A stretch of 36,137 bases of DNA, taken from the NCBI GenBank assembly GCA_002633005.1, contig NMRA01000044.1, positions 12,182 to 48,318 on the forward strand, in the 5' to 3' direction. Below are positions 10,905-23,698 of this stretch, piece after piece. A model generated the notes under the pieces. The model did not search any database. It saw only the letters and a program-made list of their open reading frames with translations, and was not told the DNA's origin. Position 1 is the first letter of the stretch; the number at the start of each line of letters is the position of its first letter. A program made the position numbers and the translations under genes. The stretch comes from Phoronis australis. Taxonomy: Eukaryota > Phoronida > Phoronidae.

Positions 10905-13560
10905 AAAATTTACAGTAACTAGAGGGCGCGCGTGTACTAGTGGTGATAGATTAACAGCCTCGATTTCGCGAGCCCTTTAAATACATGGTGAAATGGCTTG
11001 TAGGCGTGCCAACTGAATCTGAGATTGCGTGAAAAGGGTGCTTCTATGAGAGAAAGTAAACACGACCTTATACAAAGGTAAGGTTTGTGATAATTTTAAC
11101 GATTATTCCATGTTTATTCTATTGATGCCTGTTAACTGAGATACTCGCCGATGTCGACTTCGCGACAGCCGCCAGTCGGGTTAATCTTTGTTTGTTGTGA
11201 TGCGTGTTACGATACTTGACGTAGCACTCGGATCCTGTCTTCCGGAAATTTATTTCACGTTGAAATGAAAGTCTATCATGTCTGTTTTCACGTGACCTTT
11301 GGTTTTTAGGTTTGAGGGCTTGTACCGTGCAGAGGAGATATGCATCGCTTCTGCATCGACCCTGAATGGACAAAAATTGGTTTTAAGCAGTTGACTACAG
11401 CTAACCAGCAAGATCTTCCCATCCAGTGTAGATCTGTTGTTAAAGCCTACTTTCTTCATCGGAGACAACGAACAAGCTTTGTTACTCCTTTCTGTTCCCA
11501 CAGCATTTCCATACACCATTAGTGCTGCATGGCACAATGTACATGTCAGTGGTCCTGGTGAAATGTGAATCGCAGTACGAAGTTACCATAAGACAACGTG
11601 TTGTGTATGAAGAGGAACTATATCTGACTGCTACACAAGTCAGCCTTGTTGGTGAAGATAGCCTTTCATAGGCAATAAGTCATGTGTGGACAATAGCTTA
11701 CTTCCTTTCCAGGAAGAAACATGCTGGCTTGAAGCTAAAGAAGACGTAGTGACACTCTGGTCTAGCTCGGGTCAGGTTTTGGGCACAAAACGAGTTAAGT
11801 GATATGCTGTTGTGTTTACCTTCAAGGATCTAATTGAGGCTGAATGAGGTTACCTGGAGGAAAGCCACGTACCGAAACTGGACATTTTTACAAGCGCTTC
11901 CATAAGCTATTGACACCAAAAGCATCTGGTATAAATACCTGTCGTTTCTCACTGAGTGGCATTAACTTTTCCTTTCAGAAGAAAGGCTTTATACTAATGG
12001 TAAAAATTTGGTACACATTATGGGGAAATGACATTCAGAGACTGCATCGATTGTCTTATTGTCAGTAGAAATCCCGTTAATGTTACACTTTGATGATCGA
12101 ATAAATTTTTCATCAACAGGCAAGTTTGTCACTAATTATTGAAACCACAATATTTAATCAGTTTTAAAGACCCACACATAGCAGTTGTGCTTGTTCTTTA
12201 TAAAGCTGAAATGATTAGCGATTAAGCTTGCCAATTGTCGTTTTCCTGTTGACCTCTAGAAATGTGCAGCGATCAAAATGAAGTATTCCCTTTGTTTGCA
12301 TTTGATTTGTTTGTGTGTGTAATTATTTTTAGAGCTTTCGTAAGAAGGCCTTTGAACAATTTTAAGTTTTGTGTTAACTTGTCCACAACAAAAGTTCCAT
12401 ATGCAAGAAAAGTATATAAAGAAACAACATTGTTAAAAACAATTGTAATTTTCCCACGCAATGGAGTCCATAATCAGGCATATCAAGGGCTGAATTTCTG
12501 AATTATGTTCAATTCTCTTAAGTTAATGATGAAGGATTGCTTTAAAATTTCACTTTGTCCAAAGGTAAAATAGACGGTCAGGCGGCTGGTTTCAGTCGTT
12601 TTCTCTCACCTGTAACAGAATAGTCAGAGAAAAATTAACAAATTATAAAAGAAAACACAGGACAAAACTACTTTAGTAAGGCAGAACATACTTGACGTTT
12701 CATCTTCATGTTAACATGTAGAAACTAATAATCTTTGTACCCAAGTCTTATTTAAGATCTGAATTAAACTATGTGAAACAGGTTAAAAGTGATTTAATAA
12801 TGTGTATTTTTCACGACACCTGAAATGTGCATCTGACCTCAACAAGTAAAATTCATTCTAGGTGTCAATTTTTATTCCAATGCAATGTTATGACGTTTAC
12901 TGAATAGCTTATTCATGTTAATTCAGTAACTAATCTGGTAGTCCTGGGGGTGGAGTCCGCCATAAAATAAGGAAACTCACTCGTCTAGAGAATTTTATTG
13001 GACATAGCATAGCTTTGAAGAGAAACTGCTGTGAAAAAGTCACCCTAGACTTCTGAGCGTCACGTACTATACATCTCTTATATTTGGCGCATTCCCACTC
13101 CTGGAGGACAATATGTGAATATGTGCTGCTAGCCTACCCGGCATCCGAGTCCTGGGTGAGTTTCCGAAAAGAAACACTTAGTTCCATTCAATAAACCCGT
13201 TATTCAGTGGGGTAACTGGTGGGGAGAACATCACCGAACGATGTCGATAGAAACTTGATTGCTAGTGCCAAGTTACGTTATGTAGTCTCCCAAAGGTGCT
13301 TCAGCATCCACACACTTTTTGTCAGTTGGTTGACCCTTTGACCGCAATGCTCCACGAATGTAGTAACCTTAGGTCTTTTTGTAATTTGTGACCACCTGTC
13401 GAAGATTTGCACCAGGGAATATAGCAATAATAAGGCTTTGCGCGACGACGTATTTTGGTAACAATCCGTCTTTTTACCAGCTGTTTACATGCAGACAGCG
13501 ACGCATGCGCAATTCAATCACCACTAGTACAGCAGCGACACCGCGAGGAGCATTCTCCGA
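10905..13560. other. 2.7 kb between gag and pol relics without recognisable content
   Basis: A protease and perhaps a nucleocapsid knuckle would be expected soon after gag, but neither is seen. The stretch is AT-rich with short frames such as 11340-11522, 11844-12068 and 12262-12501, none carrying motifs. The normal gag-to-RT distance is about 1 kb, so this is probably later insertion or decayed sequence, or gag and pol come from different copies. Confidence 0.4.
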
Positions 13561-13581
13561 ATAGCCCCATTCACAAATGAT

Positions 13582-15130
13582 ATGCGTGACCCTGACCTAG
13601 TTGCGAAAGTAGACCACCAAAAACCTGACCGTGACAGATTTGTGCGCAAATCGTTTGAACGCAGACCAAACAATGGCCGTAGTAAGAAGATTTTGACCCA
13701 AACATTGACCATGGGAAGTGGCCGTTTGACAATAAAACCTTTAATTACCATCATCATTCCAGAAATAAGGATGCCCACAGAGCAACCCATACTCGGTGTG
13801 GTTTATGTGGAAGAGACAATCTTCACCAATAAAAATTCCCATGTCAGGCAAAGGGTAAAACTTGTGGCAGCTGTGAAACCAGTCATGCAACCACACTGCA
13901 GAATCCCCTTTCCCGTTCTTGCGAAAGTAGAACCTAAGCTCAATGAACTTGAAGAAACTGACATAATCGAGGAAACAGAAGGTTCAACGACATAGATCCT
14001 GTCAATTGTGAACTGTACCCAAAGCCAATAACCCGGACGAAGTTTGAGTATGTGTAGACGTGCGGGCTGTCGACAAAGCCATCATCAGAGAGCGTCACAC
14101 AATACCTACAATTGACGATGTTGTACATGTAGGTGACCTGAATGGCTGCAAAATATTCACCAAAATCGACCTTCGCCAAGTTTACCACCCTGACTCCAGA
14201 AACATTTATTTTCTACACACACACAGGCCTATGGCGAAACAAGTGACTTAAGGTTGGAATGTCTTGTTCAGCAGAAATTTTCCAAAAGATCATGACCGAG
14301 ACCATTGCAAATATCCCTGGCACAAGAAACAACCGTGATGATATCTATGTAGGACGCAGGAGCTTTGAAGAACATTCTATGCGCCTGTGAGCTGTTGAAC
14401 TCGTCTTGAAAAAAGAACCTGCGAATCAACTCAGGCAAATGCAATTTCTGCACAAAAATCACGATACTCTTTGGACACACAATCTCTGGCGACGGACTTT
14501 ATCCTGTTCCGAAGAAAATAAACTAGATTCAGTCATTTGCACCCCCAACCAGTGTGTCTGATGCGTCAAGTCTGCTGAATTTTACGGCATCTTGCTCCAG
14601 GTACATCAAGAATTTTTCCATTATCACCCGACCACTTACACTGCCCACTCGTCAAAACAAATCCTAGTAATGAGGAAACAATGAGGTGAAGGCTTTGAAT
14701 GACTTGAAGCATGCATTATAAGAAAGTACCACGCTTGCCTACATTGATCCTAATAAGGAGACAATCGTCTACACAGACGCAAACCCAATCGGTCTATGAG
14801 TTGCGTCATGCAGAATGGGCCACACGATGTCGCTCCTGTCCTCTTGGTTTTTGTCACTTACTCCTTGAATGCTTAAGAATTCCGAAACCCTCAGATAGAT
14901 CACGAAGCGCTTTCCATTTTTGGGCGATAAAACGGCTCCACTTGTACACCTATGGTAAATACTTCAGAGTGGTGCCAGGACATCAGCCGCTTGTAACCAG
15001 ACGTAAAAACCTACCGCACGAGATGAACGTTGGCTGTTGGAACTGCAACGGTACAAGTTTACATTGGAGTATGAGCCGGGCAAACACAACCCTTCAGACT
15101 ACGTTTCACGACGTCCCAAGGGCACAGCGA
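13582..15130 (+). pseudogene. Ty3/gypsy-type pol relic (reverse transcriptase and RNase H)
   Basis: Several frame-shifted segments align in order with gypsy polymerase. The RT lead-in is KPVMQPHCRIPFPV (about 13877-13920) followed by KLNELEETDIIEE. The next block is AVDKAIIRERHTIPTIDDV and DLNGCKIFTKIDLRQ (about 14065-14180), the first catalytic Asp region. A remnant of the active-site region reads NNRDDIYV near 14325. RNase H-like segments follow: LAYIDPNKETIVYTDANPIG (about 14735-14797), LYTYGKYFRVVPGHQPL (about 14942-14993) and KFTLEYEPGKHNPSDYVSRR (about 15054-15115). Stops and frameshifts occur between all blocks. I recognise no protease, integrase or LTR, so the copy is long dead. Confidence 0.75.
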
Positions 15131-15219
15131 TTCATCGACACTGCGTGCAAATTTGGGATTTTTCTAAAAAACCCTCCACCTCACACCCCTCGATCCACGA
15201 CCCCTCGACCCATCACTAA

Positions 15220-17990
15220 CATTGCCCAAAGTTATCAACTCACCTTTTGCTTCGCTGGGTCTGTACAGCTGTACATATCGGCACAACTAGCATCAGACAG
15301 TCACACGTTTCAAACACACCATAAACAAGGCGTATGTAATAGAACCAGAAACAACACAGCTTTTCTGAGAGAAACGGCAGACTGATCCCCGAAGCACCGA
15401 AAACAGAAGCGCCGCCGATGGATAGGAATCACAAAATCTTTTGCAGTTTGGTGGATCAGAGCGTCACAACAGCTGACTGGGGAAAGTTGGCACGCGAGCT
15501 GTCGCGCTCTTTCTGCACCAGACCTAGTTGCTGTGTGGAGCCAGAGGGTGCCCTGATGTGTTCGTAGATGTATGCTGCAACAATGTCTCACGGGTTCCTG
15601 GTAGCAGGCAATAGCACGCGCTTTATCAATGGTTGATGTAACCTCGGCAGTCATTGGTTAGCTTTACAACAAAGTGAAAAAATGGCGGACTATGAACGAT
15701 TTTTAGCCTTGTCATGCAAGTGTTGTAGCAGCTAGCAACTATTTTGTTTCTGCAGTAATGTTTAATAGCCACATGGTAGAAGCACATACGTGTACAATAA
15801 ACACCTATCTGGCCGATTTAACCGGTGTATTATTCAAACTGTATGACTACAGGACAGCATCGTAGGCTAAACAAAAGTCAGCAACAGTAGAAAGATGCAC
15901 TCCGAATAGACGCAACCACGATTATCTGGGATTCGCATTTCTTGAACATGAATTTTAAAGCACCGATTTATCTGTACAACATACCACATTTACAATACGC
16001 CATCAGTCATGCCAGTTTGTTTGGGCAAAGCTCTGCCTGTTGAGGATTGGACCACCCAATCAGAAACACCGGCGTAAAAAAATTCCCGAGAAAAATTAAA
16101 GTCCAAGAAGCACACGTTGTTAGCACTTATTACATGGTTAGAGGATGTTATAAGGATCCAAGAAGTACCTACCCCATATCTAGTACACAATCCGTAATCG
16201 AATAAAGTTTAAATAAACGCGCCACTCACGATTCGGACCGGAAGAACACACCACCATTTTAAACTTACCAAGAACCCGGAAGTACAATTCATTCAGGAAC
16301 CCAGGCTTATTATGCGCCGTCTGTGCGACTCGAGCAGTGTCTGTTACCAGCCTGCAAACGGGGATGAAGTAATCGACAGCGCTCCTTAATGTTAATAAAT
16401 TATATCGAAATTGCTGACGAAATGTTGCGAATAAATTTTGACAGAAATTATTTAGCCGGACTTGGGCCCGCAGCCGATCGGACCCCGTGCGGACCGAGAC
16501 CAGCCTCCCGTTCAGTAACGCTAGGACATCACTAAAAAACAAGCCAGACTTTAAGAGATTACGTGAGATATTGCAGTGTATTTTAAATGAGAACACGTGA
16601 CTTTGACTAGATTTTAGCTAGGTCCTGGCGCAGGTCCTAGCGTCTACTGAACGCACACCAGACCCTGGCGAAAGGTAGGCATGCGGTTGCAAGATGTTTT
16701 GTCTAAGTAAAAGGTTCAAATTATAAATGGCGTTACGTGATACAAAGGTAGTTTCAGACACTTGCATTAATTACGGGCTAGTTAGTCCTGTGTCACACTG
16801 CCGCGGATGCCCTTAGGTTAGCTAGCCTGCCAGCTACCATCAATATGAAGACTGTCATCAAAATACAGCCAAAGCTAAGCCTACCTGGTCCCTGGCCACA
16901 AGTCTCGCTCAAACGAGGTTTATTTAGAACTGTCTCAAGTTGTTGGCTTTCAAGAGAGATATGCCCAGACTTTGCATGAGCGGACTTACCAAGCGGAGCC
17001 TAAAAAATGAGGGGCTCGAGTTTTTGAGAATGCGTACCTTTTACTATAAGATTTACTGGGTATGTTCAGAGCTATGAATTGCAGACGCCAAATTTCGATA
17101 CTTCCTGCCTTCTGGCTGGCTTTTGTCTCGTTTTCTACTTTTTTCGAGTTCTTGCTTCTCTAACTGAGGCAGATTTCCATTTCACCAAATATGGTGCTCG
17201 TTCGAGCACGTAGGTATATATGACAAGTCCAATACAAAATTTTGTAATGTTTTATTTATTAAACAGTGAGTACAAAGGAAATGACCTTACAACTGAATCA
17301 CATCGATAACTGTAATTTGAATGGAGGTGGCAGTCTCAACGACAGAATTGCAAGTACCCATGAAATGAAAAACTTCCAGTGAACTTGACTTTCAACTGTA
17401 TGATGTCTCTTCAAATTTATGTATTAATAGTGAACCCAAGGCATCAAGAAATGTTGCCTGAAGATGCTAGTTCTTTTTTTGTAGCAACGTTTGTCAAAAT
17501 ATCAACGTTCAATCTTCACAAAATATGAATTTTCCGGTTGTACATGCCTTTCAGTTCAGCAAAAGTCGCCATGTTGTCGGTGTCGCGGGAAATGATACTA
17601 ATAGGCTATGGGCCGTAGCTCCAGTCTTTTCATCCTGTGACCATGTCAGGGGAGTAACTTGATTTTTTCTGTATGGCTAGATATACCATCAAGCAACTGA
17701 TACCTGAAAAGTTCCCATGTTTTAAGTTGCACATTTTTTTGTAAAAAAACGTTTTTTGGGAATCCAAATGTTACATTATTGAAGAAGAGGTGGCGCAAAC
17801 TCCAACAAAAGATGCATCAAGATGGCATCTTAAGCCAATCACAAGCTCAGAAATTAAGTAGCTGCTGACCTAATCTAACATGGAGATGCTGTCAATGAAT
17901 ACTACATACACTTTCAAGCAGTAAGTTCATCGGATTTGTTGAGTTTCTTGAAACTGACATGGGCAAAAAGCATTGACTGTGTGAAAGAAT
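15220..17990. other. No supportable gene; sequence downstream of the pol relic
   Basis: The longest frame (minus, 16180-16596, 138 codons) has no recognisable motif and no splice support. An AAAATGGCGGAC context at about 15680 opens a short frame of 17 codons (MADYERFLALS...) that could be a 5' exon but closes quickly. A GTGCTCG-TT-CGAGCAC palindrome lies near 17191-17206. No LTR matching a sequence upstream of the gag relic was found by eye. Confidence 0.4.
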
Positions 17991-17995
17991 GACTT

Positions 17996-18187
17996 TCGCT
18001 AGGACATGAAGGCAGTAATAAACACGTGTGTCACCAGCTGGCATTTGCATCAAGTAACTTCAGGGATTGTTACATAAGCTTACTGACGCTACAAAGATTG
18101 AAAGAGCAAAAAGAAAAGATTGCGAAACTACAAAGTATGCCGGGAACAGAACCCGCTGATTTCTACCAAGATGATGATGAGACTTAA
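17996..18187 (+). pseudogene. Coding-like tail of an unrecognised protein
   Basis: One frame reads SLGHEGSNKHVCHQLAFASS, then NFRDCYISLL, a Lys/Gln/Glu-rich helical stretch (LKEQKEKIAKL), and an acidic C-terminus DDDET before TAA at 18185-18187. Composition and helix pattern look like real coding sequence, but the frame is closed by a stop at 17990 and I see no start. It is either a last exon (CTAG acceptor-like site at about 18002) or a decayed transposon tail. An AATAAA at 18659-18664 follows on the same strand. Product not recognised. Confidence 0.35.
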
Positions 18188-18658
18188 TTTTTTTCTGGGA
18201 GTATGATAAATTGACGCAAGTCACTGAGTCATTGCCAGTGTAATCAGTGCCTCAATGGGAAACCGGCCACTTCAAATCCAAGTCAAATTTCAACACTATT
18301 TCAACACTATTTAATTTGGCAAAGCAGTGATTAAAATCAATCAGTCATGCCATATTTATGCAAAACGACTCAATACAGTACTTGTTATTTAGTGAATGAA
18401 AATGAAAATTTATTAGTTTATTTGAATAAAAAAATATTTAAGGGAAAGTAAAATTTAGAATACTTGCATGATTGTAAAGAATTGCGTGCATATCTTAGTA
18501 TGTTAATTTTCAAACAAAAGTTTGTTTTCAAGACCATTTTGCATGAGTATCTTTTTCACTTTTGAGCACAACCGGCTAGGCCTTGTATATGCACGTCTTA
18601 TTTTGAGTGTTTTCTATCTGTCTTGTAACCATTCGTTGCAATTCCATTCGGTAATTGT

Positions 18659-18664
18659 AATAAA
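18659..18664 (+). promoter_or_regulatory. Candidate poly(A) signal AATAAA
   Basis: This AATAAA lies 472 bases downstream of the TAA that closes the coding-like segment at 17996-18187. It is the only hint of a transcript end on this strand here and could be chance. Confidence 0.2.
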
Positions 18665-18770
18665 GAATTGAGTACATGTCAACATATATCGTTTTGTAGG
18701 GTAGGCCTACAATGCTTTCCATATTTTTAAACTCTAACCACGGTTTTCATTTTGAATTTGCTTGATTGTA

Positions 18771-19271
18771 GGTGGGTTGGTTTTGGATGCTACTAAGGCA
18801 GAAAATGACATGGACCTTTTGATCAGGTTGCAGGGAACAGATCTGGTAGCACTTGAAGCCAAATACTACCGTTCTTGCTACAAAAGCTTCGCAAGGCCAC
18901 TGACAAAACAAAAAACTGACGATAGTGAAACCAGTGAAATTTATTTCAAGAGTTTTGCTTTGAAGTTTTGGAGCAACGAATAATATTGCATGTGGAAATA
19001 TTGCATTTGACTCTGTTAAAGTCATTCCTCGAGGAAACTTTGTCCAGAAGAGGTTGTAATGTATGTGTCCGAACAGGAAATCTGAAATCGAAATTACAGA
19101 GAATTTACCCTATTCTACAATCCCTTAGTCCAAAACGGAATCAGAGTGAATTGTTGTTAAACAAACATCTGTTGTTGTGTAAATGCTGGACTAAAATGCA
19201 CTGAAATGTGCAACTCCCAAAACTGTGAGAATGTCAAAATGAGTGATGAAATTGAGTCAGATGATGAGTGA
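18771..19271 (+). pseudogene. Internally deleted relic of the GCDT-x-A family
   Basis: After an acceptor-like TTGATTGTAG, the frame reads LLIRLQGTDLVALEAKYYRS with CYKSF. This is the N-terminal DLVAxEAxYHxxC block I associate with the same multi-copy invertebrate family as the relic at 6780-7530. Next come SFLEETLSRRGCNVCVRTGN and LKSKLQRIYP, matching a following region. The sequence then jumps to a Cys-rich C-terminus in another frame, CCCVNAGLKCTEMCNSQNCE, an acidic tail and TGA at 19269-19271. The central GCDT region is missing, so this is an internally deleted, frameshifted copy. Assignment rests on recalled family motifs. Confidence 0.5.
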
Positions 19272-19439
19272 CGGTGTGATGGACTTGCATCCCAGCCGGA
19301 GGACTTGGGAAGACATCTTCTCAAAAGACAGAAACCAGGCTAGAACTGACCCAGTGAGCCTGGTGATTTGAGAAACATTTTTCTATTTTCATATTTACGT
19401 CTCTAGTAATGGGTTTTTTTGAAAATAAGCGCGCGTTCA

Positions 19440-21250
19440 ACAGGTTATCTTGGAATTTTTATGTAAAGCATTACATTTCTTTAATTTTCCTAAATATTTT
19501 GTAGATTGGGTTAGCCTTTTAAATAACGGATACACGTACCGTGTATTACAACGTGGGTTCACCTCGGAATCCTTGAATATTGGAAGAGGTTGTCGTCAAG
19601 GTCATCCAGTTTTTCCGTATTTATTTATCCTGTGTAAGATAATTTTAGCCCTGTTATTTTATTTCAAAAAAAAATAAAATTAAGTGCCTAAAATGTATAA
19701 CACTACAGAAGTGCTCACAGTATATGGAAAATCGCGCATTATGCCGATGAAACGATTTGGGTACTTGATTGCTCCCACAAAAAAAAACACTTATCATTTT
19801 CTGGGCCAATTTTTAAATACTCTGGTTTAAAACTAAATGTTGAAAAACTCTTTGTGTCTAGATTGATAGCGACTATTTTTTGTGTTCAGATTCTGATCTT
19901 GTTTGGTCTAAATCTCACTTCTTTGTATCAGGAGTAAAGTTTATTTTAACTCTTTCATACATTTCAGACCTAAATATTGATGAAACCTACAAGACATTGA
20001 AAAAGATTTAAAACTGGTCAAAAAATTTTGGCAGAATTACTGTACTAAAACTGTTTGTCATTTAAAAGTTAGCCCATTTACTCATTTCTGTTCCATCACC
20101 ATCTCCGAAAAGAATAAAAAATTAGAGAACATATTATAACTAGCAGGGTACATGTAAGATTGATAGAATCAGCAGAACAACAATGGTACAATATTTCTCT
20201 AGGCAAGCGGTAAAATAATGCACGTTGAATCCTTTATTAAGACTTTTAAAAATTTCATGGACGACAAAATTAGTACTTAACAAAGAAGAACCATGGATAC
20301 AGCTTGTTTTTATAATCAGTTTAAGAAACACGCAATTTGTTGCACTTTGGTGATTCTATTTTCAATCTTTCGGCAAAAAAGTAACTAACCCCTTCTGGAA
20401 GGAGGTGTTTTTACATGAGTGTGAGCTTAAATTCAAAACTAAATTAGGCATACACGATTTTCTTTCTGAGCCAGTGTGGTATAACTCAAATTTTCCTATT
20501 GTTGGCAATGCTACTTGTTTCAAACGATGTTATGAGAAAGGAGCCATCTGGGTATGTGACCCTTTGGATAGTGGTAAATTTTTGTCTTATCAAAACTTTT
20601 GCGTGGGATTTGGTTTTGTCTCACATTTAGGTTCCTTTGACCTAAATTCTGTTTTTGTTACTTTGCTTTGTTAATTTTTTAAGTGTCTCGTTTAGGGAGT
20701 TTTCAAATGAAAAGCCTACACTCCATTAATTGGCGGTTACTATAAAACTCCCAAATCTGATATGGGAAAACTGCTTAAATAATTTTCCAGGCAAGAGAGG
20801 TGGGGAAAACTCTATAGTTCATCTTTTCTGTTTTACTTCTGATATAAAACTTAATTGGTTTCAATTTAGACTATTGCATAGAATTAAAAGTTGTAATTCT
20901 TTTTTTCATAAAATTGGGGTCAAGAACTCGGAAACATGTAATTTTTGTAAAGAGGAATCATTATTGACATTGTCCTCGTATTAAGTCCGTTTGGCATTCG
21001 TTCGTATTATGGTTTTAAGAAAACTTCTGTAATGTTTATTTATGTGCTTATACATATTTTCTGAAACTTGGCCCACCAGATATTATTAACCTCACAATGT
21101 GTTTCACTACTTTTTACATATATCAAAGCAGACTAAAGAATTTACCTACCCCTTTAGATCGACAACAGAAATTCTATATTATTTTAAAGTTAAAAAGTTA
21201 AAAGTATTTTTCGTAAAAAGTATAAATTTGTTGAAATACATGGTATCCTG
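19440..21250 (+). pseudogene. L1/Tx1-like LINE ORF2 relic (RT to C-terminal Cys region)
   Basis: A 5'-truncated ORF2 is broken by many frameshifts and stops. RT blocks are WNFLCKALHFFNF-like near 19450, FVDWVSLLNN near 19501, and GRGCRQGHPVFPYLFILC (about 19582-19635), the conserved RGCRQGDPLSPYLF motif with Asp changed to His. The YADD region near 19715-19760 is scrambled. Further on are SGLKLNVEK (19821-19847), NPFWKEVF (about 20387-20410), WFQFRLLHRIKS (about 20853-20890) and CNFCKEE (about 20938-20958). These are typical of the C-terminal half of L1/Tx1 elements in aquatic animals. No poly(A) tail or target duplication is clear. Confidence 0.75.
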
Positions 21251-21649
21251 TATATTAGCACTTGAGGTTTGAATGTGGCGTGAATGAAAGTGCTGTCTCA
21301 GTTTTCATTTGCTAAATATTTAATCGTCAGCAACTCAGGCGCGGATTCCTCGGTAACTACAGTATCAAATATTTTTGTTATTTAACTATTTTCAGGAGAT
21401 GTTACACGCCCAGTGAAAAGTTGCCCTTGTTTTCATCTTCGTTATCTCTTTTCAAGTAATAAATCGTCACATTTAAAACTGTTTCTTTTACTAGAGAAAA
21501 CTTGCAGCCTAACGCGCAAGTACATATTACATAATATAGGATATAATCAGCCATGTGAACAGTCTGAGTGAAGTATTTAACAAATCTGCGGAAAAACGAA
21601 AGAACCTTAGAAATTCCAAACTTATGGGATAAATACAAAATGTACCTCT

Positions 21650-21766
21650 ATTGGCGTACATGAAGTAATGTTCTACTTGACATTATTCCTAGGATTGACT
21701 TCGACATTCGGTCTCGGTCGATACGCGTACTAATGTCTCGTGGGATATTACTTCATGTACGCCAAT
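21650..21766. repeat. 117-bp element with perfect 20-bp inverted ends
   Basis: The first 20 bases (ATTGGCGTACATGAAG...) are the exact reverse complement of the last 20 (21747-21766). The inner 77 bases hold a CGGTCTCGGTCGATACG block. A related single-arm copy with the same GGCGTA-ATGAAGTAAT and GTCGACCGAGACCGA blocks lies at 23699-23758. This behaves like a small palindromic MITE-type family. Confidence 0.55.
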
Positions 21767-21829
21767 CTCGGTACGTTATGTGTATTTCCCTTGGATGAAA
21801 GCTATTGAAGTATTGTTCACTTGACATTG

Positions 21830-23400
21830 TTTAGTGGCGCCAGTAGATTGTTACACAGATGTCTTGAAAAAGATACCGATTTACCACTCTCATTTAGTAG
21901 TTTTACTACACTACTCCCGTTATGCCATTTTAAGGTTATATTTAATACAATGCTTTACCAAATCTTCCCCTACTGCCATGAGAATGAAACTTGGACAAAT
22001 GTTGACAAAACATATTGTAATGTTTTGTAATTTCCTCATTGGGTATTTCTTCACAAATATTCAAATCAGATTGTCTGTTGATCATATGTTTATGCAATGC
22101 ATTGTAATATCAAATGAATGGTAAGTTTAGTGGCATAACAACAATTTTTCATACGACTTAAAACAAAGGCCGCAGAAATCTTTTGTTTTCCTGACGAAAT
22201 GCCAAGTTTGCAGTTCTCTAAAAACATTCGAAATAATACGAACGGCAAGACAAACTCCACCACTGTCCTTGGCAACTCATTGCATGCATATCGTCCATCG
22301 GTCGTATCATTGTTTTCCCTTGTTTTGTCATTGTTGGATATAACAACACAGGTGGAATCGATATAGAACCTTGGGCGTACATCAGACCGTTGCCGATAAA
22401 TGCTTGTCATTATCTTTATTATAACAACGGGAACAATGAATATGTTAATCTATTATTTTCTATGCTTTCAGATTTTTCGCGTATGACCACAGAAGAGAAA
22501 TCCCAAAGTATCCACAAACACTTATCAAGCACACGAATCCTTTCCGTGGAACGTAGACACCATTTTTATATCCATGTATTGTGTTGTATTGCTCATGGTA
22601 CGGATTCAGATTCCGTTGTATAAAGTCTCCAATCCCCAACCTTGTAATACATGTATGTAGTTTAAGTAAAAGTTCTAGAAATTGGAAGTTTATGGATTTA
22701 TTCTCCTTTAAATGAAGAGTACATGTACAGATCAAATTCTGCACTGCTTTTTCAAAAGTAATCACTTACTGCAAGATCACACAGCTAAAAAAATTAAAAA
22801 AATTTTTGACAGTTTTATTTCTTATCTCATTTGAAAGCTTTTATCACTTTCAAGGGCATGGAGTGTTCTACATGCCCATGATATTGTTTTCAATTTTCTC
22901 GTGGGGGCAGCTTCGCTATAAGGGTATAACTTACTGCTGGTTTTTAATAAGCATGAAATGTACCTCCACGGAAAATGTTTCAGTGTTACCATGGTAATCG
23001 ATATTTTAGTGTAGATGCCGTTTTTGCTTACATTGGTCATAAATCTTTCATGTTATCCAAATTATTCAGAAAAGATTCTTTTTGAAGCAGTAACTGCAGT
23101 AGAAATTTGTAGTCAAAAACGACTCATTCCGTATCAATAAATTGCCTCAATTTGCCATCCAGAAGACTACCCTAATATGTCCTAAACCACCAAACTCTGT
23201 GGTGTCATACTTCACCCAATTGTTTTCGTCCCTAATGTGATTAATTAGTCTCAAAGTCTGCTAAAGTGGAAACGGTGACCTACGCTTTTAGAGATTTACA
23301 TGACAACTTCGGTTAAAGACCACCCGAATGGTTTTGACACCATGGTACATGTACGTTTAAAGCAGCTTTAAATTAAATAGATCAGAAACGGTAACTCTAG
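21830..23400. other. No supportable gene
   Basis: Short overlapping frames occur on both strands. The best is a plus-strand frame of about 50 codons after a good TTTTCTATGCTTTCAG acceptor near 22470, ending TAA at 22621-22623, but it has no motif and no partner exon. The rest is AT-rich unique-looking DNA. Confidence 0.4.
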
Positions 23401-23418
23401 AGATAATAACACATTATT

Positions 23419-23424
23419 TTTATT
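23419..23424 (-). promoter_or_regulatory. Candidate poly(A) signal AATAAA for the glycosyltransferase-like gene
   Basis: TTTATT on the plus strand gives AATAAA on the minus strand about 400 bases past the TAG at 23829. It is the clearest such hexamer I noticed in the 3' flank and would imply a 3' UTR containing the repeat copy at 23699-23758. Confidence 0.3.
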
Positions 23425-23698
23425 ATTCCTCGTAAATGGGCCACTGGTCTCATACGAAAATATAAAGATTGCCATTTCACATCTGATATGTGACACCTTC
23501 GTTATCTACGCATGGTCTACACGCGTAGCAATAATACGATCTTATTTTTATGACGAATTTCCTACAAAGATCCCAATTTTCCATGGACATAGCAACATGA
23601 CATGTACTTCACAAATTCAATAACTTCAGTGCGTACTTCACAAACAAATTATGTGAGTATCTAAATCTTGTCAATACATACACAAAACGTATCGAAAG

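Noticed and set aside
13582-13995. Independent host gene of 137 codons
   Set aside because: Its end matches the lead-in to gypsy reverse transcriptase, and the following RT and RNase H blocks continue in other frames.
16180-16596. Minus-strand 138-codon open frame
   Set aside because: It has no motif, no signal, no splice or poly(A) context, and a composition like random translated DNA.
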